Position numbers and translations under genes: made by a program
NCBI RefSeq assembly: GCF_047511655.1
Contig: NC_133387.1
Coordinates: 21,632,353-21,696,352, forward strand
Reading direction: 5' to 3'
DNA from: Castor canadensis
Taxonomy: Eukaryota; Chordata; Mammalia; Rodentia; Castoridae
DNA length: 64,000 nt
Shown: positions 10,985 to 22,034 of the stretch, in pieces
How the letters are laid out: each line of letters starts with the position of its first letter
How positions within the stretch are numbered: position 1 is the first letter of the stretch
Notes under the pieces: generated by a model
Seen by the model: the letters and a program-made list of their open reading frames with translations, nothing else
Database searches by the model: none
Told to the model about the DNA's origin: nothing

Positions 10985-11945
10985 ACAAAACTAAAAGACA
11001 ACCTACAGAATGGAGGAATATGTTTGTAAGTCCCATATCTTATAATATTCTAGTATCCAGAAAATGTAAAGAATTGTTGCAGCTCAGCAGTAAAACAATA
11101 AACAATTCAATATTTAAGATGAGCAAAAAATCTGAACAGACATTCCTCCAAAGAAAATATACAAATGGTCAATAATCACGTGAAAAGATGCTCACCATCA
11201 TTAGTCCTCAGGTAAATGCGAATCTAAACCATAATGAGCCATTTTACACTCACTAGATTGCCTTAATTTTTTCTAAAAAAAAGGAAAACAAACTTGAGCG
11301 TGTATGTGAGGAAATTGAACCGAGGCACATTAATGGTGGGAATACAAAATAGTGTGACTACTGTGGCTCCTTAAAAAGTTAGTCATAAAATTAGTGTCTA
11401 ATCTAGCAATTCTACTCTTCAGTAAATACCCAAAAAATTTGACAATGTGTTGTCAACACACATTTGTTGTAGACAAAAGTTCACTGTTCACAAAAGCCAA
11501 AAAGAGGAAACAAGCCTACTATCCACCAATGAATAATACATGGATAGACGAAATGTGATCTAGACATACAATGGAACATTATTCAACTATAAAATTGGAT
11601 GAAGTTTTGATAGGTACTGCAACATGAATGAATCTCAAAAACATTATGGAAAGTTAAAGCAGCCAAACATTAAAGGTCACGTATTGTAAGATTTCTTTTA
11701 TATGCAATATCAGGAAAAGATAAACCCATAATGACAGAGAGTAGATTAGTGGTTGTCAGGAGCTGAGGAGGAGGATAGTATGCAAAGATTGCTCAGTGGG
11801 CACAAGATCTCCTTTTGGAGTGATGAAATGTTCTGAAACTAGATAGTGTTGATGGTGGCATAGCATTGTGAATGTATGAAATGCCAATGAATCTCACTTT
11901 CAAATGATTAATTTTATCTTATGAATTTTACATCAAAAATAAATC
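10985..11945 (+). mobile_element. ancient L1 3' part (ORF2 C-terminus and 3' end)
   Basis: About 0.95 kb of decayed L1 running in order: 'gacaacctacagaatggagg', 'gaaaagatgctcaccatcat', 'attcacta'-type blocks, 'atacaatggaacattattca', then the ancient 3' block 'agtagattagtggttgtcag' and 'gatgaaatgttctgaaacta'. Many indels and stops. Confidence 0.8.
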
Positions 11946-12029
11946 TGAGTCCTCACTTTAGGATCCATTAAATTATCTTTCGATTGTTCCCTAAGTTCTA
12001 TCAGTTTGAAGAGCCCAGTGATGCCTCTT

Positions 12030-12160
12030 TTGGGGGTTTTGGAGGCAATGTTAAGATGGAGTTTTGCAATGTAGCCCAGGCTGACCTCAAACTCACAATA
12101 GTCCTGCCATAGCCTCCTGAGTGCAGGATTACAGATGTTTACCATCATTCCCAACAGACA
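12030..12160 (-). mobile_element. B1-like SINE
   Basis: Reads in reverse: 'ttttgcaatgtagcccaggc', 'tgacctcaaactcacaat', 'cagcc'-like 'tagcctcctgagtgcagg', 'attacagatgtttaccatc', a B1/7SL monomer on the minus strand. Confidence 0.8.
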
Positions 12161-12724
12161 CAGCATTTCTTGAATCTGTCCCCTTCTGCACATGGCAATC
12201 CTATTGCATTGACCATGTCCTCATTCTCTTCTTTTGACTCCTTCGATCACTTCCCATTTGTTACCTCTTTTTATCCTATCATCCTCATGCCAACATACCC
12301 ACCATACTGCTTCCTGAGTTATTCTCAAGTGTGAATCTGATCCTTATGCCCCTGCTTTTAAAACTCAAAGGACTCCATTGCCATGGCTTTGTTTTCAAAC
12401 TGTTCGTTAGATAGATGACCAGTTCCCAACTATTCAGCTTCTTCATTAATTACCCTCAATGTATTCTACTCTCCAGCCATGTTCTGTTGTTCTTATACTT
12501 TTCTTCTTCCATGTTTTCACTCGACCTAAAATGTCTGTGTGTGTCAGATTCTACATCTGTGGCTACTTATCTTCAGGGTTGTTGTGAGTCTTAGAGATAA
12601 TAAGATACCTATGAAGGACTCTTGGGTTCTTTTATAAGAAAAAGTTCCTTTCAATTCTCCTGCTTAAAATTCTGCTTTCTCTTCAAGGCCAAAGGTCAGC
12701 AGCTTTCCTGATCACTGGCACACT

Positions 12725-12749
12725 TGTGTGTGTGTGTGTGTGTGTGTGT
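12725..12749. repeat. (TG)n microsatellite
   Basis: About 12 TG units. Confidence 0.9.
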
Positions 12750-13918
12750 ACTACACATGCACTACACAATTAAACACCATGGCTCTCTTAATCCTTTGTT
12801 AGTAATAGTTAGGATATGATTGTTTATAGAGGATGTGTTTGTTTTCTTTGGTCTTGTTTATTTGTAAACTTGAGCACAAAAACATTGCTATATTCACTTT
12901 GATACCCTCAATGCCTCCCACAGAACAGGGCTCCCAGTAAGTACAAGATTTTTTGAATTGAGGCATCCTCTAAACTATTTAATTATACTATAGGGCAAAG
13001 ACTGAACCTTTCAAAAACACTTGATTTTAAGGAAAATTACACCAGAGAGGCTGATAAAAGTCACCACAGTCATAGAACTAATGATAAGTGATTTAAACAC
13101 AGCATTTCCTTTTGCAATTTTTAAAAGTCTTTGCCATTTCAACAGATTAATTCAAACTTAAGTTGCCTCTGGGAATAATAACAAAAACAGAAATCATTTT
13201 TGATTGGTTTATGGATTATAACTCATTTTGGTACATAAAATTAGGAGGAACATTAAAACAGAATCAGCAACATAATTTCTTACCTGAAATTTCCCATAAT
13301 GTCTGGAGTAAAAGCCTCTGTTATGTTTAAGTTTTTCACATATGCAAGTAAAACTGTAGAAAATACAAAAAGCCTCATACTCATTCTGTAGAGGCTTATT
13401 GCGGAATGAAGCAAATATTCAAAATACAAAAGTCTTTGAATATTTATTTGATGCTTATTTCATTTTTAAGTGGCTCATCAGTGACAAAAGAAAAAACTCT
13501 TTGTGCAAATCAGTGAAATCATAAAATTGGTGATTTCAAGATTTCAAGCATTAATGGGTAAGAGATCACACTTCTCATTGCAATGGGTGCTAACTACAAC
13601 AGCATGAACACCATTCACCTGCAGCTCTCCCAAAGGGATCCTCAACCAACCAGAGAAATAATTTTATTTGTTATGATAATGTTCTGTTGATATGCATAGT
13701 TTGGGAAGGTATCACAAAGGTACCCAGTTCACAGATGGATTGACTGTTCTATACAGATTGGTGAATCCATTCTAGATTCATAATATCCAGAATCTCTCTG
13801 CTAGCACTGGGCACTCTGCGATGGCTCCCAATGCCCTTTCTATGCAGGACAGACACTGAATAAAGGGAAAGGATGACAGAGAACATGAGAGAATATTAAA
13901 CAAAAAAAAAAATCAAAA
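12750..13918. other. intergenic, no recognised feature
   Basis: AT-rich, with short frames only. No repeat family could be named with confidence. Confidence 0.5.
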
Positions 13919-13919
13919 G

Positions 13920-14075
13920 AACCTGTGAAATCCCAACACCCAAGAGTCAGAGGCAGAATGATAATGATTTTGAGGCCAGGCTGGGTTACATAGTGGGACC
14001 CTGCCTGAAAGAAAAGAAAAGGAAAGAAGGAAGAAAGGAAGGAGAAAAGAAAAGAAAAAATGAAATACTAAAAAG
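13920..14075 (+). mobile_element. B1-like SINE with AAAGG purine tail
   Basis: 'gaaatcccaacacccaagag' then 'gaggccaggctgggttacat' and 'agtgggaccctgcctg', then about 65 bp of GAAAG-type purines from the degenerated A tail. Confidence 0.75.
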
Positions 14076-14439
14076 GAATTAGAAAGTCCAACAGAGAAGG
14101 AAGATTAAAAGCAGTCATGGCAGAAAGAGGTAGAACAGGGCCATTCTCTTGGTGGTCATCACTGTCCAAGTCAGTAATCGTGAAATGTCTACCTCCAATT
14201 TTTAAATAAAATTTCTATATGAGAATAATATTTATTACAGAAAAAAACTTAATATTGGAGCAACAAGATGAATAAAATAATTCACAATAATTGCACTATT
14301 ATTATGGACTATAATGGCTATTCAGACATAGCCATTATAACAAGAAAGAATACGAATATTCTTTCGGACTTCATTTGTGTATAATACATTTTATCTATTG
14401 CTTTCTCTATTTTAAACACTGAACAATAAAAATCTGTTT

Positions 14440-14636
14440 CATATGATCAAAGTACTTTATATGCATGTATGAAAACAGAATAATGAAATCCATTAAAATT
14501 GTCAAAAACAAAAAAAGGAGGGGGAACAAAAAAGAGTAATGGAGGGGTGAATATGATCAAAGTACATTATATGCATGCATAGAAATATTACAATGAAACC
14601 CTTTTGTGCAATTAATATATGCTAATTAAAATATTT
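14440..14636 (+). mobile_element. two tandem L1-type 3' tails
   Basis: 'atgatcaaagtactttatat' at about 14443 and 'atgatcaaagtacattatat' at about 14552 begin two direct copies. The second ends 'caattaatatatgctaatta', matching the tail at 57.1 kb. The first has its own A-rich end and G/A-rich linker. Confidence 0.55.
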
Positions 14637-14990
14637 GTTTTAGCAACAAATCTTCTACTAACCAGTAAGCATTTTTTAAACATAACTGAATATTATAGAT
14701 TTGAACAGATAAAGTAACATTTAACCCACCTTCTACCATTGAACATTGAGTATTTTGCTTTTTTATGGTTGTATAAATAGTACAACAATGAACAATGGGG
14801 GAGCAGAGATTATCAGGTTAAATTGTTTCAGTAGATAGCTGAAAAATAGCATCCTTTACAGTACAATTTAATTAGCTCCCCCAAACCAAGTTACCTTTAT
14901 TAGTGCTGTTTCATAAAAACCATTATGAAAAAAGCCATTGTGTGTGAAGGGAATGATGACACATTAAGACTTATTTACAGTTTATGCATA

Positions 14991-14993
<3 letters not shown>

Positions 14994-15074
<81 letters not shown>
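14994..15074. repeat. (TC)n(CA)n composite microsatellite
   Basis: About 20 CT units run straight into about 19 CA units. The run opens frames on both strands that are repeat artefacts. Confidence 0.97.
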
Positions 15075-15076
<2 letters not shown>

Positions 15077-15129
15077 CTTCTTTCCCAACAGAAGTATATG
15101 TAATGTACACCAAGGGATGTGTAAAAGAC

Positions 15130-15375
15130 AGTCCTAACACTATTATTTATAATGTCCCCAAGCCAGGCATTACAAGAGAAATGCCCAATAGCAGTTGAAT
15201 ATGGAAACAACACACAATCATGTAATAGCATTAGAGCGATGAAAAAAGAAACCAACTCGAATTCACACAGCATGAGTGAATCCCAAAAATATAAAATGGA
15301 ACAAAAACACAAGTGAATTTGTACAATTCTATCTGTACAAAATTTAGAAAACAGGTAAATAAGCATAACGTAAGT
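15130..15375 (+). mobile_element. ancient L1 3' fragment
   Basis: 'tatttataatgtccccaagc', 'gaatatggaaacaac' and 'gcatgagtgaatcccaaaaa' follow the order of old L1 3' sequence. Strongly decayed. Confidence 0.45.
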
Positions 15376-17695
15376 CAAGAGGAGCACTGGTAATATTTTT
15401 TATTACATTAGAAAAGTGAAGTTTACATGGATATTAACTTCGTGATGTATTTTTTTTATTTTGTTCTTTTATATTATATTTTACTGATGTTTCTCATGAC
15501 AACAATATGTTGCTCTCAAATATATTTTTCACTTCCCTGAATGTGAATATATGCACATTGTATATAGGTATTATATGTCCTTGTAAGAAGCCCATAATAT
15601 AATAATTTCTATTATTTCATGGGAGAGAACAGGTGGCTAATGGGTAGAAATGTATTTCTTAAATTTTGAAATGTATAAAAATATTATTTGCTTAAAATAA
15701 TAGTATAAATAAATTATCCCAACAGCATTACCCAGCATAATAGGCACTGTTGTGGCAGAGCTGAATGCTTTCAGCATTCTTGCTTTTGCCTACTGTGTTT
15801 CACTTTATCAGTAGTGTCTTGTCCCATGGAGGTCATGGAGCTCACGATATGTTCTGCGGAGGTGATACAGCCTGTTGACTCTCAGCACCTTTGTGAGACA
15901 TTCTACAGCATTTCACTCTTTCTGTTCGTTCTCCCTCTCCAGCATTCTCAGAACTCTCTTCCAATATTTCATTGGCATTTCCGGTCAAGTTCCTCAGAAT
16001 TCCTACACACAGGTTAGTCACTATTACACTTCTGAAATTTCATAAAATTATTGTGGAAATCTCATCAAACTCTTGTGTAAATAATTTCTAGGAATCACCA
16101 CTTTTCACTTGTATGCACTGATAATGCAAAATAGCTGACATTTTTTCACTTTATACATTTATGAAATCTGTATGCTTAATTTTAAAAGTATTACATAAAT
16201 AAATGCTCGAATATGCATTACAATTCTAAATGAACAGTCACTACCACCTGTTATCTGTTCAGTGCCAACATTTATAAATTAATAAAAATGGTTTTCACCC
16301 AGGTACTAAATGTTGTGTTCTTTGTGTGGTAGATGTCTTCTACCTTGGGCAAATGTGATATATGTATATGTAAATACATACAGATGTATATACATGTATA
16401 TTTATCTGATATATCATATAAATGACATATATACACATGCTGTCCTTAGTTTTAGTAAACATGTTAAAGTGAAATATTATGATTTCTACAGATCATTTTA
16501 AAAGTTTTGAAAAAAAATAAGATGCATATAAACAGATGAGGAAAACGTGTCCAAATATTAATAATTGGCAAGTCTAGGGTAAAAATATACAAGTTTTCAT
16601 TGTTCTGTTCTTTCAAATTCTCTGTGGGATTGAACATTTTTCAAAATAAGGTTTAGAGAGAAAAAATATAAAATATATATTTATTAGGTATATAATACAT
16701 ATATAACAAAGAGCCAGACAGGGGGAGAAAATAAAGGAAATGTGAAAGTAGTGCCCACCCTGTAGAACCACACCAGGAAGTTGGGAACTATTCCAAGCAT
16801 GATACATGATTACAGTTCGATGTATGACCTGGCTATAGAAATGAAGTGTTTAAACAATGACACTAGAGTCACTGGCATAGAAGGGAAGGGGAGGGGGTTC
16901 AACGGTGCTATCCAGAATGTACCTTGTTATATCTCAAAGCAAGATCTTTCGGCATAACTGACAAACAGGAACTAATCTGTCCCACCAATGGGATTAAACA
17001 ATTCTAGGATTGCAACCATATGGAGTCATGGGTTATGCCAGGGGTACAACAGAAGCTAAAGAAATTGCTGATAGTCATGTGCTCTAAAGCAGACTGAGAA
17101 AGAAGCTTTCTTTCTTACTATGCCCCACTTTAATAGTACAGTACATGCACAGATGCATCTGCACTTACAGCAAGAACAGCATGGAGCACTTAAAGAGCAT
17201 ACAAACTAGACCAGAACCGTTCTCTTCAACATAGGGGTTTAGATTTTCTTGCAGGGCATTAGGAGAGATACTTTCCCACATGTTTACTATCAGTACCAGA
17301 GAAAAAAATAATGATTTTCCTTACATAGAGTACATTTAGTCCATCCCAACAAATCCTTAAGGCCATTCTCACAAGGTTCTTAAATAAGAGATTTTTCTAA
17401 GTGTGTTTACATTGACATACCTGGGCCTGATGAACCCCGTATCACTGTTAAAGCCACATTCTTCTATCCTGAGTAGGTGAACAAAAGGTGATGTGGCCCT
17501 CTTTGCACAATCAGACTCCACAGCCTTATCTCTGTCTAGGGTACTATGCTACATTAATGCAAGGAATGCAACAAGCAATTATTCTAGTAGTCCAAAGACT
17601 TTATAAAATTGGAAGGTGAGAATGGGCCTGGGAGAAAACAAATAGAATGTGACTAGGAAGCACTTTGTGACTAGCAAAGTGACTTAGGGTTATGT
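15376..17695. other. intergenic, AT-rich, no recognised gene
   Basis: Includes a low-complexity TA/TG stretch at about 16350-16440 and A/T-rich sequence at 16660-16710. No coding signal seen. Confidence 0.5.
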
Positions 17696-17706
17696 TGAAA
17701 GGAAGA

Positions 17707-18626
17707 ATTTTTTAAAAATTTTTTTTATTATTTATTATTCATATGTGCATACAAGGCTTGGGTCATTTCTCCCCCCTTCCCCCACCCCCTCCCTTACCAC
17801 CCACTCCGCCCCCTCCCTCTCCCCCCCACCCCCTCGATACCCAGCAGAAACTATTTTGCCCTTATCTCTGATTTTGTTGAAGAGAGAGTATAAGCAATAA
17901 CAGGAAGGAACAAGGGGTTTTGCTGGTTGAGATAAGGATAGCTATACAGGGCATTGACTCACATTGATTTCCTGTGTGTGGGTGTTACCTTCTAGGTTAA
18001 TTCTTTTTGATCTAACCTTTTCTCTAGTTCCTGGTCCCCTTTTCCTATTGGCCTCAGTTGCTTTTAAGGTATCTGCTTTAGTTTCTCTGCATTAAGGGCA
18101 ACAAATGCTAGCTAGTTTTTTAGGTGTCTTACCTATCCTCACCCCTCCCTTGTGTGCTCTCACTTTATCATGCGATCAAAGTCCAATCCCTTTGCTGTGT
18201 TTGCCCTTGATCTAATGTCTGCATATGAGGGAAAACATACGATTTTTGGTCTTTTGAGCCAGGCTAACCTCACTCAGAATGATGTTCTCCAATTCCATCC
18301 ATTTACCTGAGAATGATAACATTTCGTTCTTCTTCATGGCTGCATAAAATTCCATTGTGTGTAGATACCACATTTTCTTGATCCATTCGTCAGTAGTGGG
18401 GCATCTTGGCTGTTTCCATAACTTGGCTATTGTGAATAGTGCTGCAATAAACATGGGTGTGCAGGTGCCTCGGAGTAACCTGTGTCACAGTCTTTTGGGT
18501 ATATCCCCAAGAGTGGTATTGCTGGATCATATGGTAGATCAATGTCTAGCTTTTTAAGTAGCCTCCAAATTTTTTTCCAGAGTGGTTGTACTAGTTTACA
18601 TTCCCACCAACAGTGTAAGAGGGTTC
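17707..18626 (-). mobile_element. young 5'-truncated L1 with target-site duplication
   Basis: About 920 bp of a young rodent L1 on the minus strand. At its low end are the poly-A tail (T run at about 17716), then the C-rich complement of the G-rich 3' UTR (17768-17835). The ORF2 C-terminus (stop at 18212) reads ..[20 protein letters not shown]... Identical 10-bp flanks GAAAGGAAGA at 17697-17706 and 18627-18636 are its target-site duplication. It is 5'-truncated within ORF2. The intact duplication and close likeness to the copy at 30.5 kb indicate recent insertion. Confidence 0.9.
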
Positions 18627-18696
18627 GAAAGGAAGACTTTCTTGACTATAATGCTTATAAGTCACATAAAAATAAGTGACTGTGGGAAGGCACGTG

Positions 18697-18712
18697 CACA
18701 CACACACACACA
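18697..18712. repeat. (CA)n microsatellite
   Basis: Eight CA units. Confidence 0.75.
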
Positions 18713-18719
18713 TATACAC

Positions 18720-19875
18720 AAAGAGTTTGCACAAAAATATTTAGGCCATGAAAATTCTATTCTCTTGCCAACATAGGAATTGTTCTTCCCACAAAAGGAA
18801 GTGCTCCCAGGCTGTCCTCTCCTTTACAGTCATCAGCTCTACCTCCTTCATCCTCCCATATCACTAAAATAATAACACAGACGCACCGGCCTACAGCAAA
18901 TTTTAAAAGGCCTTAGGCATATCACATTGGTTTTTGCATCAGATTTATTGCTGAATCTCACTGGCTTCTCCTGATCTGTTTTATTGCTGATTTTAATCTT
19001 GTTTGTTTTAGGCTTCTGAGCCCCACTGCAAAATACCTAATATACTCTTTGTAGCTAGAGACTGTATAAATAAAATGCATCATATTCCCATTATAACCAC
19101 ACTATATCATCCACATTATGCAGCACCCATAGGTGGCCTATATTTTTAATTATTTCCCCCCCAAACTCTAAATTAATACAATGAATTTAGAAACCCCTCC
19201 ACCTCTCTTCAGAACAAGTAATTGAATAGTCCATTATGGTAATAAACCAGTTTTCGTTGTAAGTGCTCACTCCCAGAGGGCTTTGCTCTGTGCAGTAAGT
19301 CTACAGGCAATAGTTCTGAAAAGGCACTGTATGCTGTGTATGCAGATAATAACAGTTTGTTATTGTGCTTTAGATCTTAAACTACTTTCATTCTAACAAA
19401 CCCTCCCAGTATTGTATTGCAAAATTACTAAGGGAGCCCCATTTTTCTGGGTAGAAATGCAAGCATGAGAAGGCTTTTCCAGAGCATCCCAACAATTCAG
19501 GGATAGAGTAAGAGATAAAGCATGTGGCCAAACAGGGCTGTAGGATTTCCATTTTTAATGTTCTCCTGTCCTGCCCCATCATCTCCATTAAATGCCCTAA
19601 GTCCAGGAGAGGTGTAAGAACCTCCATGTCAGGGATTTATGTCGTGTACATCTTAAATCCTTCCAGTGCTTTGCCCATAATGGGCACTCAGTAAGTGATG
19701 GATAACTAGACAAGAAATAAAGCAGGCTCCCCTACTTTGACCAGCTGAAGCATAGTTGAGGAACAACAGAAAACAGCCCTACCTCCAAACAATTGTCCAG
19801 GGTCCAGATGAAAAGGAGAAGAAAAAACTTTGCCCCAGGTTTATGACAGCAGCCTACAAGTCTGCAGGTATGTAC
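18720..19875. other. intergenic, no recognised feature
   Basis: No gene or named repeat. Short frames here are not supported by codon pattern or similarity. Confidence 0.5.
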
Positions 19876-19894
19876 AAACATCAAATGCAATTTT

Positions 19895-19979
19895 ATGGCT
19901 GAGGATGTATTTCAGTGACATAGTGCTTACCCAGCATGTATAAGGCCCTGTATTCTATCCCTGCAAAAAACAAAAACAG
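19895..19979 (+). mobile_element. ID SINE with 18-bp target-site duplication
   Basis: 'atggctgaggatgtatttca' then 'aaggccctgtattctatccc' and a CAAAAAAC tail. The flanks AACATCAAATGCAATTTT (19877-19894) and the same sequence with one mismatch (19980-19997) are the target-site duplication. Confidence 0.85.
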
Positions 19980-20069
19980 AACATTCAATGCAATTTTGAT
20001 GCTAATAAAAAAAAGAATTAGTACAGAGTGGACTAAATTAAGGAACTCAGACTGCCTTGATGAGAATCT

Positions 20070-20240
20070 TGTTTCTGCCACATATTGGCAAGTAGTGACT
20101 TTGGATCAGCTACTTGACCTATCTGTGCCTTAGTTTCTTCATTTGTAAAATGCGGATAAGGACAGTGCTACTTTGGGGCTACCATGAAGATTAAACAGAT
20201 AAAAAACCAGTTAGAACAGTGTCAGATACAGTATTAGCTT
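20070..20240 (-). repeat. MIR-like ancient SINE
   Basis: 'tctgtgccttagtttcttca', 'tttgtaaaatgcggataagg' and 'accatgaagattaaacaga' are the MIR order on the minus strand. Confidence 0.7.
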
Positions 20241-20537
20241 AAAATCTAATACAATTTTTATTAGCTATAAACAGTAGTAGTTATTATGGTTGTTATGAAT
20301 GCCATGCTAATTATCGCTGTGTAAGACCCAGAACTAGAATTCTGTGTAGGCAGCAATTCTGTGGTAAGGTGGCTGATGAAGAGGGCCTGTCTGAACAGTG
20401 CCATCTCCCCCAAGAAGTCAAAGTGGTGAACAATCACTCATAATCCTAGGCTACATGTCAGAAGCCCCCTATGAAAATAAAAGTAATGGTACAGAAGAGG
20501 AAGGGATTCACCTTGATCCATTTGCCTGCAAACCTCC

Positions 20538-20660
20538 AGGTACCAAGCATGGTGGATCCCATCTGTAATCACAGCACTCAGAGACTGAGGCAAGAGGATC
20601 ATGAGTTCAAGCCCAACCTGGGCTACGTAGCAAGACCCATACTCCACCTCCTAAAAAAAC
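20538..20660 (+). mobile_element. B1-like SINE
   Basis: 'accaagcatggtggatccca', 'tctgtaatcacagcactcag', 'tgagttcaagcccaacctgg' and 'ctacgtagcaagaccc', ending in an A-rich tail. Confidence 0.85.
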
Positions 20661-20664
20661 CCCA

Positions 20665-21690
20665 GTGATTCCGAATTCTACTGGCATATTCCTCTCCTAA
20701 CTTTGGTAACTTTGTACTGTATGGCCCCATACTTTTTTCCCCATCTGAACTTCTAACTACTTTCCACATTGATCCTGACTCTGGGCCTTCTGTTCATCTA
20801 GCTGCTGCTATTAAAGTCTAGTCCAGCTAGAAACAATTCTTCTTCAAGGCATATTTTCTAAGGGAGGCCTTAGCAAATGGTCTGGCTCTGGGAGGTCTGA
20901 CAGCAAATGCCATAAAGGCCCATTGAGTTTCCCTGTCTATCCCTGCCAACACCTAAAAGGTGTTTTTGTAACAAAAGGATTAATTGCCCATACCACTGTG
21001 GGAAATTTATACATAGCAATTTGCAGTTGATCGTCCACATAAACCCAGCTACAGTTGATCTACAGTGTCATTCTCTTCTGCTTCCAATTCCTTCACCTTA
21101 AATGGCAGCCTATGCTGTCTGCTCGACATGAAGTGAAGACCTTGTTTCCCAGGGTGCCAGGAAGGCCTAAAGCTTCTTTCTGAATCTTGTTCTCAGCACC
21201 AGGCAGTTTGGTGAAGGCAGACAAGTGACTAGTAAATAATTTCTAGAGCATTTGGTAGACCAATTTATCTTCCACAGAAAATCATGCAGATCAACATGAC
21301 AAAATTTGTGAAAGACATATCTTTCACAGCAAAAGAGAACTGGCAAGAGGTACCTTCTCCAACGCTGCTCATGCTCTGTTTGAGCTGGTGGGAACTACAC
21401 AGGTGTGTTCACATGTGAAGATCCAGACAACTCACACTGATCAGTGGTGTCCCTTTCTATAGGCGTGTTAGAATTTATGTAAAAGGCTCACTTAATATTA
21501 AAGAACATTGAATATGTTAAATTTATATATACTATTTGAAATTTTACAGAAATCTGAATGAACTATTTCCACAAACTAAATATTAGTCAGTTTAAAAGTT
21601 ACTCAAAATTTGTTAATTCTTTGCAGTGGGATAATAAGGCTTATAAACAGAAGTTGAAAACTTAAGGTAAAATATTCAGTCAGTAGAAAG
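20665..21690. other. intergenic, no recognised feature
   Basis: No gene, RNA gene or repeat that I can name. Confidence 0.45.
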
Positions 21691-22030
21691 GAATGAAGCA
21701 CTAATACATGCTATCATGTGGACATGCTTGCACAACGTTAAGCTGTGTGAAGGGAATCAGACACTTGAGGCCATGTGGTGTATGGCCCCATTTATATGAA
21801 ACGTCTGCATGGGTAAGTTCATAGAGACAGAAGGCAGATCAGTGGTTGTGCAGGGCTGTGGGGGAAGCAGGGATGGGGAAGGGCAGCTTAATGGCTAATG
21901 GAAGTGGAACAATGGAAACGTTTGGGAACTAGACAGAGGTAGCGGTTGCACAATATTATAAATGCACTAAACGCCATTACACTGTCCTCTGAAAAACTTA
22001 AGGGAGATTAGATTTAAATTTTAGTAATTA
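21690..22030 (+). mobile_element. ancient L1 3' end
   Basis: In order: 'gacacttgaggccatgtggt', 'ccccatttatatgaaacgtc', 'cagatcagtggttgtgcagg', 'gtagcggttgcacaatatta'. The classical old mammalian L1 3' block, diverged. Confidence 0.7.
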
Positions 22031-22034
22031 AAGT

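Noticed and set aside
14994..15074. CRISPR-like or other regularly spaced repeats
   Set aside because: The regular repeats in this window are dinucleotide arrays and one 30-bp minisatellite without spacers, in a mammalian genome.
14925..15387. Frames of 70 and 138 codons across the CT/CA array
   Set aside because: They are made of dinucleotide repeat translated in phase (Ser-Leu, Thr-His, Arg-Glu, Cys-Val) and are artefacts.
18357..18557. Plus-strand frame reading like a peptide at the young L1
   Set aside because: Antisense shadow of L1 ORF2; the same false frame recurs at 56047 and 30874-31092 wherever this ORF2 end is present.
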